Notes under the pieces: generated by a model
What the model was told of the DNA's origin: nothing
Seen by the model: only the letters and a program-made list of their open reading frames with translations
Databases searched by the model: none
Assembly: GCA_019635355.1 (NCBI GenBank)
Contig: JAHBZQ010000001.1
Coordinates: forward strand, 4,340,001 to 4,404,000
Length of the DNA: 64,000 bases
Direction of reading: 5' to 3'
Source: Rhizobacter sp.
GTDB lineage: Bacteria; Pseudomonadota; Gammaproteobacteria; Burkholderiales; Burkholderiaceae_C
Position numbers and translations under genes: made by a program
Part shown: positions 50,523 to 59,061 of the stretch, piece by piece
How the letters are laid out: the number at the start of each line of letters is the position of its first letter
How positions within the stretch are numbered: the stretch's first letter is position 1

Positions 50523-51704
50523 TCACAGGCCCAGCGTGGCCTTGGCGATGATGTTGCGTTGCACTTCGTTCGAGCCGGCGTAGATGCTGACCTTGCGGTA
50601 GTTGAAGTAGCGCGGTGTGACGCTGGTCGCGATGGGGTCGAGTTCCTCGCCGTCGATCGCGCGGAACGGCTGCGCGTTGGGGCCCAGCGCTTCGGAGGTG
50701 AGCAGCGTGATGGCCTGCGCGATCTCGGTGCCGCGGATCTTCAGCATCGACACATCGGCCCCCGGCGGCTGGCCGCTGCGGCGCATCTTGTCGAGAAAGC
50801 GCATCGAGGTGAGTTCCAGCGCCTGGATGTCGATCTCGATGCGGCTCAGCTTGTCGCGGAAGCGCAGGTCGTCGAGGAGGGGCTTGCCGTTCTTGAGTTC
50901 GGTCTTCGCGATCTCCTTCAGCTCGGCCAGCATGCGCTTGCTGCCGCCCACGTTGCCCGAGCCCATGCGCTCGTGGCCCAGCAGGTATTTCGCGACCGTC
51001 CAGCCCTTGTTCTCTTCGAAGACGAGGTTTTCGACCGGCACCTTCACCTCGTCGAAGAAGACTTCGTTCACCTCGTGGCCGCCGTCCATCAGGATCAGCG
51101 GGCGCACGGTGATGCCCGGCGTCTTCATGTCGATCAGCAGGAAGCTGATGCCTTCTTGGCGCTTCTCGGCGGTGGGGTCGGTGCGCACCAGGCAGAAGAT
51201 CCAGTCGCCCCAGTGGCCGAGCGTCGTCCAGATCTTCTGGCCGTTGACGACGTAGTGGTCGCCCTTGCGTTCGGCGCGGGTCTTCACGGCGGCGAGGTCG
51301 GAGCCGGCGCCGGGCTCGGAATAGCCCTGCACCCAGAAGTCGACGCCATCGCGGATGCGCGGCAGGAAGTGATCCTTCTGCCCGGGCGTGCCGAAGCGCA
51401 TCAGCACCGAGGCGCACATGTTGGGGCCGAAGGCCGGCAGGCCGGGCGCGCCCGAGAGGCCGAACTGCTCTTGATAGAGGTAGCGCTGGGTGATGTTCCA
51501 GCCGGTGCCGCCCCATTCTTCGGGCCAGTGCGGCACCGACCAGCCCTTCTTCGCGAGGATGCGGTGCCAGCGCATGACGTCGTCCTTGCTCAGCTCGCGG
51601 TGCTCGCGCACCTTGGTGCGGATGTCTTCGGGCAGGTTGGTGTCGAGCCAGCTGCGCACTTCGTCGCGGAAGGCCAGCTCTTCGGGGGAATAGCTCAGGT
51701 CCAT
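50523..51704 (-). CDS. pimC: Acyl-CoA dehydrogenase, PimC-like large subunit
   Basis: 393 residues. The start at 51704 gives MDLSYSPEELAFRDEVRSWL and follows a CAGGAGACAAG ribosome site. Family marks are GYSEPGAGSDLAAVKTRAE near the flavin and the C-terminal YNYRKVSIYAGSNEVQRNI-type ending (here FNYRKVSIYAGSNEVQRN). It resembles the large subunit of pimeloyl-CoA dehydrogenase and would pair with the PimD-like protein. The operon order thiolase, hydratase-dehydrogenase, PimC, PimD fits a pim-type beta-oxidation of dicarboxylates. Confidence 0.88.
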   Translation of the reverse strand: MDLSYSPEELAFRDEVRSWLDTNLPEDIRTKVREHRELSKDDVMRWHRILAKKGWSVPHWPEEWGGTGWNITQRYLYQEQFGLSGAPGLPAFGPNMCASVLMRFGTPGQKDHFLPRIRDGVDFWVQGYSEPGAGSDLAAVKTRAERKGDHYVVNGQKIWTTLGHWGDWIFCLVRTDPTAEKRQEGISFLLIDMKTPGITVRPLILMDGGHEVNEVFFDEVKVPVENLVFEENKGWTVAKYLLGHERMGSGNVGGSKRMLAELKEIAKTELKNGKPLLDDLRFRDKLSRIEIDIQALELTSMRFLDKMRRSGQPPGADVSMLKIRGTEIAQAITLLTSEALGPNAQPFRAIDGEELDPIATSVTPRYFNYRKVSIYAGSNEVQRNIIAKATLGL

Positions 51705-51724
51705 GTGCTTGTCTCCTGGTGTTC

Positions 51725-53833
51725 TCAGTTCGTGCGCACGAATTTCTTGCCTTCGGCGGCCATTTTTTCGAGCAGCGGCGAAATCTTGAAATTGGCGCCC
51801 ATGCGCGGGCCGTATTCCTTCAGCTTCGCGACCACGGTGTCGAGCCCGACGGTGTCGGCATAGAACATCGGGCCACCTCGGTACACCGGCCAACCATAGC
51901 CGTTGAGCCACACCACGTCGATGTCGGAAGCCCGAAGCGCAATGCCTTCTTCCAGGATCTTGGCGCCCTCGTTGACCATCGCGTAGATGCAGCGTTCGAG
52001 GATCTCCGCCTTGCCGATCTCGCGCGGCGTGCGGCCTTCCTTCGCCATGAAGTCGAGGATGACCCTCTTCGTGATCTCGCTGGGTTTGGCGTTGCGGTTT
52101 TCGTCGTAGTCGTAGTAGCCGGCGCCGGTCTTCTGGCCGCGGCGGTCCATCTCGCACAGCACTTCGCGGATGGTGGAGCTCTTGCTCTTTTCCTTGTTCC
52201 AGCCGAGGTCGAGGCCGGCCAGGTCGCTCATCGCATACGGGCCCATCGGCATGCCGAAGTCGTAGAGCACCTGGTCGATGTCCCACGGCATCGCGCCTTC
52301 CATCAGCATGGCGTGTGCCTGCGCGCCGCGCGCACCGAGGATGCGGTTGCCGATGAAGCCGGGGCACACGCCGGAGATCGCGGCCACCTTGCCGATCTTC
52401 TTGCCCACCTGCATCGCAGTGGCGAGCGCCGTGTCGGAGGTCTTGGCGCCGCGCACCACTTCCAGCAGCTTCATCACGTTGGCCGGCGAGAAGAAGTGCA
52501 TGCCGACCACCGCCTCAGGCCGCGAGGTGGCTGCCGAGGCGATCTCGTTGACGTCGAGTGCCGAGGTGTTGGTGGCGAGCACCGCACCCTGCTTCACGAT
52601 GCGGTCGAGCTTGCCGAAGATCTCTTTCTTCACCGCCATGTTCTCAAACACGGCTTCGATCACCAGGTCGCAGTCGGCGAGCTTCTCCATGTCGAGCGTG
52701 CCGGTGATGAGCGCCATGCGCTTCTCCACCTCGTCTTGCGTGAAGCGGCCCTTCTTGGCCGAGTTCTCGTAGTTCTTGCGGATGACGCCCAAGCCCCGGT
52801 CGAGCGCGGCCTGCGCGGTTTCGACGAGGGTGATCTTGATGCCGACGTTCGCAAAGTTCATCGCGATGCCGCCGCCCATCGTGCCGGCGCCGATGATGCC
52901 CACGTGCTTCACGTCGACGATCGGCGTGTCGGCCGCGATGCCGGGAATCTTCGCCGCCTCGCGCTGCGCGAAGAAGGCGTAGCGCTGCGCGATCGATTCG
53001 GTGCCGGCCACGAGCTGCTGGAAGAGACGCCGTTCGGTGGCGAGGCCATCCTCGAAGGAGCCGTTGACGGCCGCTTCCACACACTGGATGCAGGCCTCCG
53101 GCGCCGGTAGCCCGCGGAACTTCTTCGCGTTGGCCTTGCGCACCGCCGCGAAGATCTCGGGCTTGCCACGCGCGGCGGCGATCCTGTCGTCGAGGTCGCG
53201 CACCTTGCGCAGCGGGCGCTTCTCGTCGATCACCTTGCGGGCGAACGCAATGGCGCTCGCCCGCAGCTCACCTTCGGGCACCAGCGCGTCGAGCAGGCCC
53301 ATCTCGAAGCACTCTTTCGCCGGCACGTGCGTGCCGTTGACGATCATGTCGAGGCCTTTCTCCACGCCCACGATGCGCGGCAGGCGTTGCGTGCCACCGG
53401 CGCCCGGCAGCACGCCGATCAGCACCTCGGGCAGGCCGCATTTCGCGCTGGGCACGGCCACGCGGTAGTGGCAGCACATCGCCACTTCGAGCCCACCGCC
53501 GAGTGCGGTGCCGTGGATGGCGGCGATCACCGGCTTGGGCGAGTTCTCGATGAGGTCTTGCGCCTCGCGCAGGCCAGGGGCCTTCGGCGGCTTGCCGAAC
53601 TCGGTGATGTCGGCACCGGCGAGGAAGGTGCGGCCGGCGCAGATCAGCACCACGGCCTTCACGTCGGGGTGGGCCGCTGCGGCCTGCATGCCGGCGACGA
53701 TGCCTTGCCGCGTGGCCTGCGAGAGCGCGTTCACCGGTGGGTAGTCGATGGTGAGGATGCCGATGTCGCCTTCGACGGTGAAGGTGCCGGCGCCGCTGGT
53801 CTCGCTGACGGCGCCGTTGTTGGTGATCGTCAT
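51725..53833 (-). CDS. Bifunctional enoyl-CoA hydratase / 3-hydroxyacyl-CoA dehydrogenase
   Basis: 702 residues. The hydratase half (about 18-290) has the oxyanion strand ALGGGLEVAMCC with Glu116 and the second catalytic Glu136 in GLPEVLIG. The dehydrogenase half starts with the Rossmann motif GIIGAGTMGGG (312-322) and has HFFSPANVMKLLEVV. It hydrates a 2-enoyl-CoA and oxidises the 3-hydroxyacyl-CoA with NAD+. The size and context match PimF/FadJ proteins. The ATG at 53833 follows AGGAGACAAGACAA. A REP-like repeat lies before it in the operon. Confidence 0.94.
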   Translation of the reverse strand: MTITNNGAVSETSGAGTFTVEGDIGILTIDYPPVNALSQATRQGIVAGMQAAAAHPDVKAVVLICAGRTFLAGADITEFGKPPKAPGLREAQDLIENSPKPVIAAIHGTALGGGLEVAMCCHYRVAVPSAKCGLPEVLIGVLPGAGGTQRLPRIVGVEKGLDMIVNGTHVPAKECFEMGLLDALVPEGELRASAIAFARKVIDEKRPLRKVRDLDDRIAAARGKPEIFAAVRKANAKKFRGLPAPEACIQCVEAAVNGSFEDGLATERRLFQQLVAGTESIAQRYAFFAQREAAKIPGIAADTPIVDVKHVGIIGAGTMGGGIAMNFANVGIKITLVETAQAALDRGLGVIRKNYENSAKKGRFTQDEVEKRMALITGTLDMEKLADCDLVIEAVFENMAVKKEIFGKLDRIVKQGAVLATNTSALDVNEIASAATSRPEAVVGMHFFSPANVMKLLEVVRGAKTSDTALATAMQVGKKIGKVAAISGVCPGFIGNRILGARGAQAHAMLMEGAMPWDIDQVLYDFGMPMGPYAMSDLAGLDLGWNKEKSKSSTIREVLCEMDRRGQKTGAGYYDYDENRNAKPSEITKRVILDFMAKEGRTPREIGKAEILERCIYAMVNEGAKILEEGIALRASDIDVVWLNGYGWPVYRGGPMFYADTVGLDTVVAKLKEYGPRMGANFKISPLLEKMAAEGKKFVRTN

Positions 53834-53861
53834 TTGTCTTGTCTCCTGTGGAAATAAAACT

Positions 53862-53931
53862 CCGTTCGCCCTGAGCTTGTCGAAGGGCGCGTGTGGCACT
53901 GCGCTGGCTTCGACAGGCTCAGCCCGAACGG
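53862..53931. repeat. REP-like inverted repeat between the thiolase and hydratase-dehydrogenase genes
   Basis: Units at 53862-53885 and 53908-53931 are inverted with a 22-nt spacer. It occupies most of the intergenic space inside the operon, as at 11128-11198. Confidence 0.85.
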
Positions 53932-53951
53932 ACGCGGGGGAGCCCCTTCGC

Positions 53952-55124
53952 TCAGAACACTTCGAACAGCCCCGCGCCGCCCATGCCGCCGCCGATGCAC
54001 ATCGACACCACCACGTGCTTTGCACCACGGCGCTTGCCTTCCATCAGCACATGGCCGGTGAGGCGCGCACCCGTCATGCCGAAGGGGTGGCCGATGGCGA
54101 TGGAGCCGCCGTTGACGTTGTAGATGTCGGGGTTGATGCCGAGCTTGTCGCGGCTGTAGAGGCACTGGCTCGCGAAGGCTTCGTTCAGCTCCCAGAGGTC
54201 GATGTCCTGGATCTTCAGGCCGTGGCGCTCCAGCAGGCGCGGGATGGCGAAGACCGGGCCGATGCCCATCTCGTCGGGCTCGCAGCCGGCGACGGCCCAA
54301 CCCTTGAAGGCGCCCAGCGGCTGCAGGCCGCGCTTCTCGGCTTCCTTCGCTTCCATCAGCACCACCGCCGCGGCGCCGTCGCTGAGCTGGCTCGCATTGC
54401 CCGCGGTGACGAACTTGCCGGGCCCGCGCACCGGCTCCAGCTTGGCCAGGCCTTCGAGCGTGGTGTCGGGGCGGTTGCACTCGTCGCGGTCGACCACGGC
54501 ATCGACGATGGTCTCGGCCTTGGTGACCTTGTCGACGAGCTTCATCTTCGTTTTCACCGAGATGATCTCGTCCTTGAACTTGCCGGCCTTCTGCGCGGCG
54601 GCCATCAGCTGCTGCGAGCGCAGCGAATACTCGTCTTGATACTCACGGCTGATGCCGTAGCGCTGCGCCACGATGTCGGCGGTGTCGATCATCGGCATCC
54701 AGATCGCGGGGTGCAGGTCGGTGAGCGTCGGGTCTTGCCCGCCACCACCGCCGCCCTGGTGGCTGATCGAGTCCACGCCGCCGGCGACCATGATGTTGGC
54801 GCCGTCGTTGAGGATGTAGTTGGCCGCCACCGCAATCGCGTTCAAGCCCGACGAGCAGGCGCGGTTGAGCGTCATGCCGCTGGTGGTGACCGGCAGGCCG
54901 GCGAGCAGGCCCGCGCTGCGCGCCACGTTGCCCGAGGCGGCCACCTGGCCGGCGATCACGTCTTCCACTTCCTTGGGGTCGACCTTCGAGCGGTCGACCG
55001 CATGCTTGATCGCGTGGCCCAGCATCGTCATGCTTGGCGTGATGTTGAAGCCGCCGCGTGCGGCCTTCGCAAGGCCCGTGCGGGCATAGGAGACGATGAC
55101 GGCCTGTCGGTTCGAAGAAGTCAT
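53952..55124 (-). CDS. Acetyl-CoA C-acyltransferase (thiolase)
   Basis: 390 residues. The active-site cysteine Cys90 lies in NRACSSGLNA, the acid/base His346 in IAIGHPFGMTGARL and the second cysteine Cys376 in SMCIGGGMGGAG. It cleaves 3-oxoacyl-CoA with CoA, releasing acetyl-CoA, the last step of each beta-oxidation turn. It is the first gene of the pim-like operon in the minus direction. An oligo-glycine run (SHQGGGGGGQDP) inside the substrate domain is unusual but in frame. Confidence 0.95.
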   Translation of the reverse strand: MTSSNRQAVIVSYARTGLAKAARGGFNITPSMTMLGHAIKHAVDRSKVDPKEVEDVIAGQVAASGNVARSAGLLAGLPVTTSGMTLNRACSSGLNAIAVAANYILNDGANIMVAGGVDSISHQGGGGGGQDPTLTDLHPAIWMPMIDTADIVAQRYGISREYQDEYSLRSQQLMAAAQKAGKFKDEIISVKTKMKLVDKVTKAETIVDAVVDRDECNRPDTTLEGLAKLEPVRGPGKFVTAGNASQLSDGAAAVVLMEAKEAEKRGLQPLGAFKGWAVAGCEPDEMGIGPVFAIPRLLERHGLKIQDIDLWELNEAFASQCLYSRDKLGINPDIYNVNGGSIAIGHPFGMTGARLTGHVLMEGKRRGAKHVVVSMCIGGGMGGAGLFEVF

Positions 55125-55239
55125 GGGTGTTGCCTCTGGCAGAACGTTGATGAAGGGGCCAAACCCATGATGACCACAAATGCCCTGGGCCGCTGTCGCG
55201 CAGTGAACAGCCGAGTGCGCCTGCCGGAATCCGGCCCAT

Positions 55240-55262
55240 GAAAAAAGGGCGCCGAAGCGCCC
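55240..55262 (-). terminator. Rho-independent terminator of the glycine-zipper gene
   Basis: On the minus strand the stem GGGCGC/GCGCCC (55257-55262 with 55247-55252) with loop TTCG (shown as CGAA on the plus strand) is followed by six T (A-run 55241-55246). It lies 24 bases past the stop of the glycine-zipper gene and before the thiolase promoter region. Confidence 0.85.
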
Positions 55263-55285
55263 TCGTGGAGAAAGTGGGTTTGGAC

Positions 55286-55798
55286 TCAGTGGCCGTCGCG
55301 GTCCGAGTCGCCCGGGATCACGTTTTCCACCGTGTTGCTGAGGCGGTGCCAGGCGTCGCGCGAGGCGTGCTTGGCGTTGTCCCATTCCAGGCCCGAGCTG
55401 CCGCGGCGGGCGCTCCAGCCGCGGCTGAGTTCGGGCTCCACTTCGTCGAAGGTGCGGCCCGGGTAGCGGCTGTACGCGTCGACGCCGTAGCCGTAGGCCG
55501 GCTGGTAGTCGTCGTAGCCCAGGGCACGGTCGACGTAGGGGCGGTCGGCGTAGTTGTCGCGCCAGTAGGTGTCTTCGGCGGCCGGGTCGACGGCACGTGC
55601 AACGGCCTTGCCCGAGAGCGCGCCCACCACGGCGCCGGCAGCGGCACCCACGGCCGCGCCCACCGGGCCGGTCATGCCGCCGATCGCGGCACCGGCGGCT
55701 GCACCGCCGGCCACACCACCGGCCACGCCGCCGATCACCGCGCCAGTGCCGGTCGCGGCGGGATGGGACTTCTTATCAGGGGTGTTCGAGTTCAACAT
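55286..55798 (-). CDS. Glycine-zipper protein of unknown function
   Basis: 170 residues. Residues about 17-62 are a glycine zipper (GAVIGGVAGGVAGG then GGMTGPVGAAVGAAAGAVVG), which usually packs helices in membranes. The rest is a charged, tyrosine-rich tail (DNYADRPYVDRALGYDDYQP) with YxY spacing. No signal peptide is seen before the zipper. Similar proteins are annotated as glycine-zipper or YMGG-like membrane proteins. The gene ends at its own terminator. Confidence 0.75.
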   Translation of the reverse strand: MLNSNTPDKKSHPAATGTGAVIGGVAGGVAGGAAAGAAIGGMTGPVGAAVGAAAGAVVGALSGKAVARAVDPAAEDTYWRDNYADRPYVDRALGYDDYQPAYGYGVDAYSRYPGRTFDEVEPELSRGWSARRGSSGLEWDNAKHASRDAWHRLSNTVENVIPGDSDRDGH

Positions 55799-55932
55799 GG
55801 GACATCTCCTTCAGTGCATTGAACGAGCCACAAGGTTAGGAGTGCAGGTGTCGGCGCTCCATCGCCGTGGGGCCCGTCGTCGTGAAGGGCATGCGGACTC
55901 GTGCCTGTCAGCCTTCGCCCACACGGGGCGGC

Positions 55933-56511
55933 TCAGCCGTTCTTGAAGAGCCCGCGTTCCTTCATGCGCATCAGGCGCGAGCGGGTGGCCGGCTTGTGCG
56001 ACAAGGCGGTGACGTGCAGCGTGGCATCGGGGAGCGGCGCACTGTCGTCGTGGGCATCGTCGTCGTCCGAGGAGGAAAGGTCGTCGGGATAGGCGTTCAT
56101 CGCGGCCCAGGGCGCGGGCTCGTCGTGAGGATCCAGGTGGTGCGGCTCGTCGTCGTGCGGCGAGGGCAGGGGCATCACGTCGGCCACCACGTCCATCAGT
56201 ACCGGCAGTTCGCGCATCACCTGCTCCATGTCTGCACGGCTGGGCCGCTTGCGGCGGCGCTCGGTGGGGCGCGGCGCGGGCTCTGGCGGCGCGAGCGGCT
56301 TGACGTCGGCGCGCGTCACGATGTCGGCGCGTGTGTCCCCCGCAGGGGCGGCCATCGCGGCGCTGCCGTGCAGCCGCACCTTCTCCCCCACCAGCCCGGT
56401 GGCGGCCAGCTGGCGCAGTCGCTCCGCGCGGGCGCGGGTGCTCTTGAGGGCGGAGAGGGCGGCGTGGAGCTCGGGGTAGACCTCGCTGTCGATGTCGATG
56501 TCCAGTCGCAT
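55933..56511 (-). CDS. Small partner of the ParM-like protein (ParR/StbB-like position)
   Basis: 192 residues, starting 8 nt after the stop of the ParM-like gene. It begins MRLDIDIDSEVYPELHAALS and has a helical, basic N-terminal third, then a proline-rich and acidic, His/Asp-rich middle (SSSDDDDAHDDSA). The N-terminal ribbon-like pattern (strand then helix with RAERLRQLA) would suit a ribbon-helix-helix DNA-binding protein such as ParR. I do not recognise a clear family match. Its position supports a role as the adaptor of the actin-like protein. Confidence 0.55.
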   Translation of the reverse strand: MRLDIDIDSEVYPELHAALSALKSTRARAERLRQLAATGLVGEKVRLHGSAAMAAPAGDTRADIVTRADVKPLAPPEPAPRPTERRRKRPSRADMEQVMRELPVLMDVVADVMPLPSPHDDEPHHLDPHDEPAPWAAMNAYPDDLSSSDDDDAHDDSAPLPDATLHVTALSHKPATRSRLMRMKERGLFKNG

Positions 56512-56519
56512 GGGCCGGC

Positions 56520-57644
56520 TCAGCTCTCGGCGAGCGCTTCACCGATCATCTGGAAGCCACGCACGTTGGCCGCCATCGGCTCGGGCATCACGAACACCGG
56601 GATCGCCGGGAAGCGCTTCTGCAGCACGTCGCGGTAACGCTCGGGGTGGCCGCCCACGAGCACCACGAGGTCGATGATCTCGTGCGCATCGCGCAGCCCG
56701 TCGACCATGCGGTTGATGGAGTCTTCCACCACGCTCATCACCACCGGCTCGAAGCGGTCGAGCGCGTGCGCGGTGCCCGAGAGCTTGACGGGCTTGCCGG
56801 CGCGCAGCGCGTCGTTGATGCGCGGCATCACCGCGGGCCCGAGCGGGCGGCCCACGTCGGCGGCGAGCGACTCCTGCACCGCGCGCACCACGCGGTGCCG
56901 GCCGGCGTCGGACGCGGCGCCGCTCGCCCGCGGGTTGATCGAGCCCTGCTGGATCAGCAGCCAGTCGAGCGTGTGCTCGCCGGGGTCGACCATCAGCACC
57001 GAGAGGTCGTCGAGGTCGTCAGCGCTTGCGAGCGGCTCGAGCGCGCCGCCGGTCTGCTGGATGACGGCGTTGAGCTCGTCGAGTTCTTCGCCGATGGCGG
57101 CGTAGCCTCCCATCGGTTGGGCCTGCACGATCACCTTGTCCACCGTGACCTTCTTGCCGCCGCCCACGTCAAGCTCGCCCTCGTAGTGCGCGCGCAGGTA
57201 GTCGCGGCGGTTGGCGTCGTTGTATTGGTTGACGGGCAGGCCGAGCACGAGCAGGTCAATATGGGTGTCGCCCGCATCGGCCATGTAGCGCAACGCGCCC
57301 TTGGTGAGCGCTTCGTAGATGGTGCCGCGGTAGAACTCGTCGGTCACGTCGCGGCCGAAGCTGCCACCGGCCTGCGCGAGGCCCACGTCGCGGCCCACTT
57401 CGTAGAGCGCGCCGTTGACCGGCACGTCGAAGGTGTCGCGGCGGCGCGTGCCGAGGCTGCGCACGGCGCTCGCGTCGGCCGGGATGGCCATCGACGGGAA
57501 GTGGATGATGTTCACGCCATCGTCGTCGTTCACCGTGAGCTTCACCAGCCCGAAGCCCACGTCGATGGCGCGCACGACGGGTGACGAGGGCGCGTGCGGC
57601 GCGGTGACTTGCCGCAGCTTGGACGATGCGGAAGGTGTGGGCAT
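56520..57644 (-). CDS. ParM/StbA-like actin-fold ATPase
   Basis: 374 residues. Actin-fold marks are phosphate-1 AIDVGFGLVKLTV (about 27-39), phosphate-2 VLMVDPGEHTLDWLL and the adenosine motif LVVLVGGHPERY. Such proteins polymerise with ATP and push plasmid copies apart in segregation. It is followed directly by a small partner gene. No replication gene or plasmid backbone is seen nearby, so this is either a chromosomal cassette of other use or a plasmid-derived remnant. No clear centromere repeats are visible in the 183 nt upstream. Confidence 0.82.
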   Translation of the reverse strand: MPTPSASSKLRQVTAPHAPSSPVVRAIDVGFGLVKLTVNDDDGVNIIHFPSMAIPADASAVRSLGTRRRDTFDVPVNGALYEVGRDVGLAQAGGSFGRDVTDEFYRGTIYEALTKGALRYMADAGDTHIDLLVLGLPVNQYNDANRRDYLRAHYEGELDVGGGKKVTVDKVIVQAQPMGGYAAIGEELDELNAVIQQTGGALEPLASADDLDDLSVLMVDPGEHTLDWLLIQQGSINPRASGAASDAGRHRVVRAVQESLAADVGRPLGPAVMPRINDALRAGKPVKLSGTAHALDRFEPVVMSVVEDSINRMVDGLRDAHEIIDLVVLVGGHPERYRDVLQKRFPAIPVFVMPEPMAANVRGFQMIGEALAES

Positions 57645-57827
57645 GACGGTCTCCGAAGTGATGGGGCCGGTTGTTTATAGCCCGCGGGTCCAGCTCGACC
57701 CAGCCATGCCTATGCGCGCGTCGTGGAACGCCGATTGCCCTCGTGGCAACCTTTCGCTGCGGGCCGTGTAAGGCGCGTGCCGCCGCCACGACAAACGAGG
57801 TCCGCTCCGGCACAAAAGGAACACGCC

Positions 57828-58361
57828 ATGGCCCCTCGACTCTCTCGCCGCCACCTGCTCCACACGCTGGCCGCGGCGGCGCTGCCGGTGCGCGCCGGGG
57901 TCTCGTCGCAGCAGCTGCCCGACTTCGGCGCTGCGCCCGAGTTCAGGGGCATCGAGCGCTGGCTCAATTCGGAGCCCCTCACCCTGGGCGGCTTGCGGGG
58001 GCGTGTGGTGATGGTCGACTTCTGGACCTTCGGCTGCATCAATTGCCAGCGCACCATGCCCTACGTGAACGCGTGGGCCGAGCGCTACACCCCGCAGGGC
58101 CTGACCGTCGTCGGCGTGCACACGCCCGAGTTCCCCCTCGAGCGCTCGGTCGACAACCTGGTCTCGGCGATGAAGCGCCAGGGCATCCGCCACCCGGTGG
58201 CGCAAGACAACGACTGGGCCACCTGGAAGGCCTATGGCAACCAGTACTGGCCGGCCTTCTATCTCGTCGATGCGCAGGGGCGCATCCGCTACAAGCGCTT
58301 CGGCGAGGGCGAATACGAGCGCACGGAAAGCGTCATCCGCGCGCTGCTGGCGCAGCGCTGA
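57828..58361 (+). CDS. Thioredoxin-fold (TlpA/DipZ C-terminal type) oxidoreductase
   Basis: 177 residues. The start at 57828 follows AAAGGAACACGCC. A Tat-like RR before a hydrophobic stretch (RLSRRHLLHTLAAAALPV) suggests export. The redox motif is WTFGCINCQ with Cys70 and Cys73, followed by RTMPYVNAWAERY and the cis-proline loop WPAFYLVD. Members of this group reduce or form disulphides in the periplasm, often for cytochrome c biogenesis or detoxification. No partner gene. Confidence 0.9.
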   Translation: MAPRLSRRHLLHTLAAAALPVRAGVSSQQLPDFGAAPEFRGIERWLNSEPLTLGGLRGRVVMVDFWTFGCINCQRTMPYVNAWAERYTPQGLTVVGVHTPEFPLERSVDNLVSAMKRQGIRHPVAQDNDWATWKAYGNQYWPAFYLVDAQGRIRYKRFGEGEYERTESVIRALLAQR

Positions 58362-58368
58362 TCGGCCC

Positions 58369-58680
58369 TCAGGCCGGCGTGCGGGCGCGCTCGATCAGCT
58401 GGTCGGCCAGCTGCTGCGCGAGCGCGGCGTGGCCGCTGCCATCGAGGTCGGCAAAGCAGCCATAGCTCTCGAAGTAGATGTTCTCGGCGGTGGTCTGCAG
58501 CGTGGGCAGCTGCGGCAGCGCGAACTCGCTCATGCGGACTTCACCCAGCTCGCGTTCGACGATCGTGCGGGCCGTGCGCGCGGCCCACAGGTAGCGCCAG
58601 GCGTTCATCTCGACGTGGTGGCCGTCGGCGACTTCCAGGAACACGATCTGGTCACGAAGTCGGGTTTGTTCGCGGAACAC
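58369..58680 (-). CDS. Hypothetical protein
   Basis: 103 residues from a GTG at 58680, chosen because GGAGATGTGCA gives a fitting ribosome site. It has a short aromatic-rich centre (MNAWRYLWAARTAR) and an acidic end (CFADLDGSGHAALAQQLADQL). I do not recognise it. It is convergent with the thioredoxin-fold gene (7 nt between stops). Confidence 0.55.
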   Translation of the reverse strand: MFREQTRLRDQIVFLEVADGHHVEMNAWRYLWAARTARTIVERELGEVRMSEFALPQLPTLQTTAENIYFESYGCFADLDGSGHAALAQQLADQLIERARTPA

Positions 58681-58845
58681 TGCACATCTCCGGTGGTCTG
58701 CGGGGCGGGGAACCCCGTGCTGTGCATCTTCACGCGCCGGCTGCGGCACGATGCGCGGAATAGCGGGCCATCTGCACCGCTTCACGCCCGACCTCAGAAT
58801 GCGTCAGGCGCGAGATTTGCTGCACACGATTCAGGAGGTGGACCC

Positions 58846-59043
58846 ATGCAGACACTGGACGAGATGTTGGCCCTGCACCTGCTCACGGCCGACCAGCACG
58901 CCGAGATCAGCGCCTGGGTGGCGCAGGCCAAGACGCCCGAAGCCATCATGCAGATGCGCCCGGCGCTGTGGCGCCGGCTCGAGCTGGCCAGCGTGCTGAT
59001 GAACTTCGACGCCGACCTGATGCAGCCGCCGATGCAGGTCTGA
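58846..59043 (+). CDS. Small hypothetical protein
   Basis: 65 residues; the ATG at 58846 follows a strong CAGGAGGTGGACCC. It is a short helical protein (LDEMLALHLLTADQHAEISA) with no recognisable domain. Similar small proteins with a Leu/Ala-rich centre are frequent in this group, but I have no function for it. Confidence 0.6.
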   Translation: MQTLDEMLALHLLTADQHAEISAWVAQAKTPEAIMQMRPALWRRLELASVLMNFDADLMQPPMQV

Positions 59044-59061
59044 GGCGCTAATTCCAGGGGG

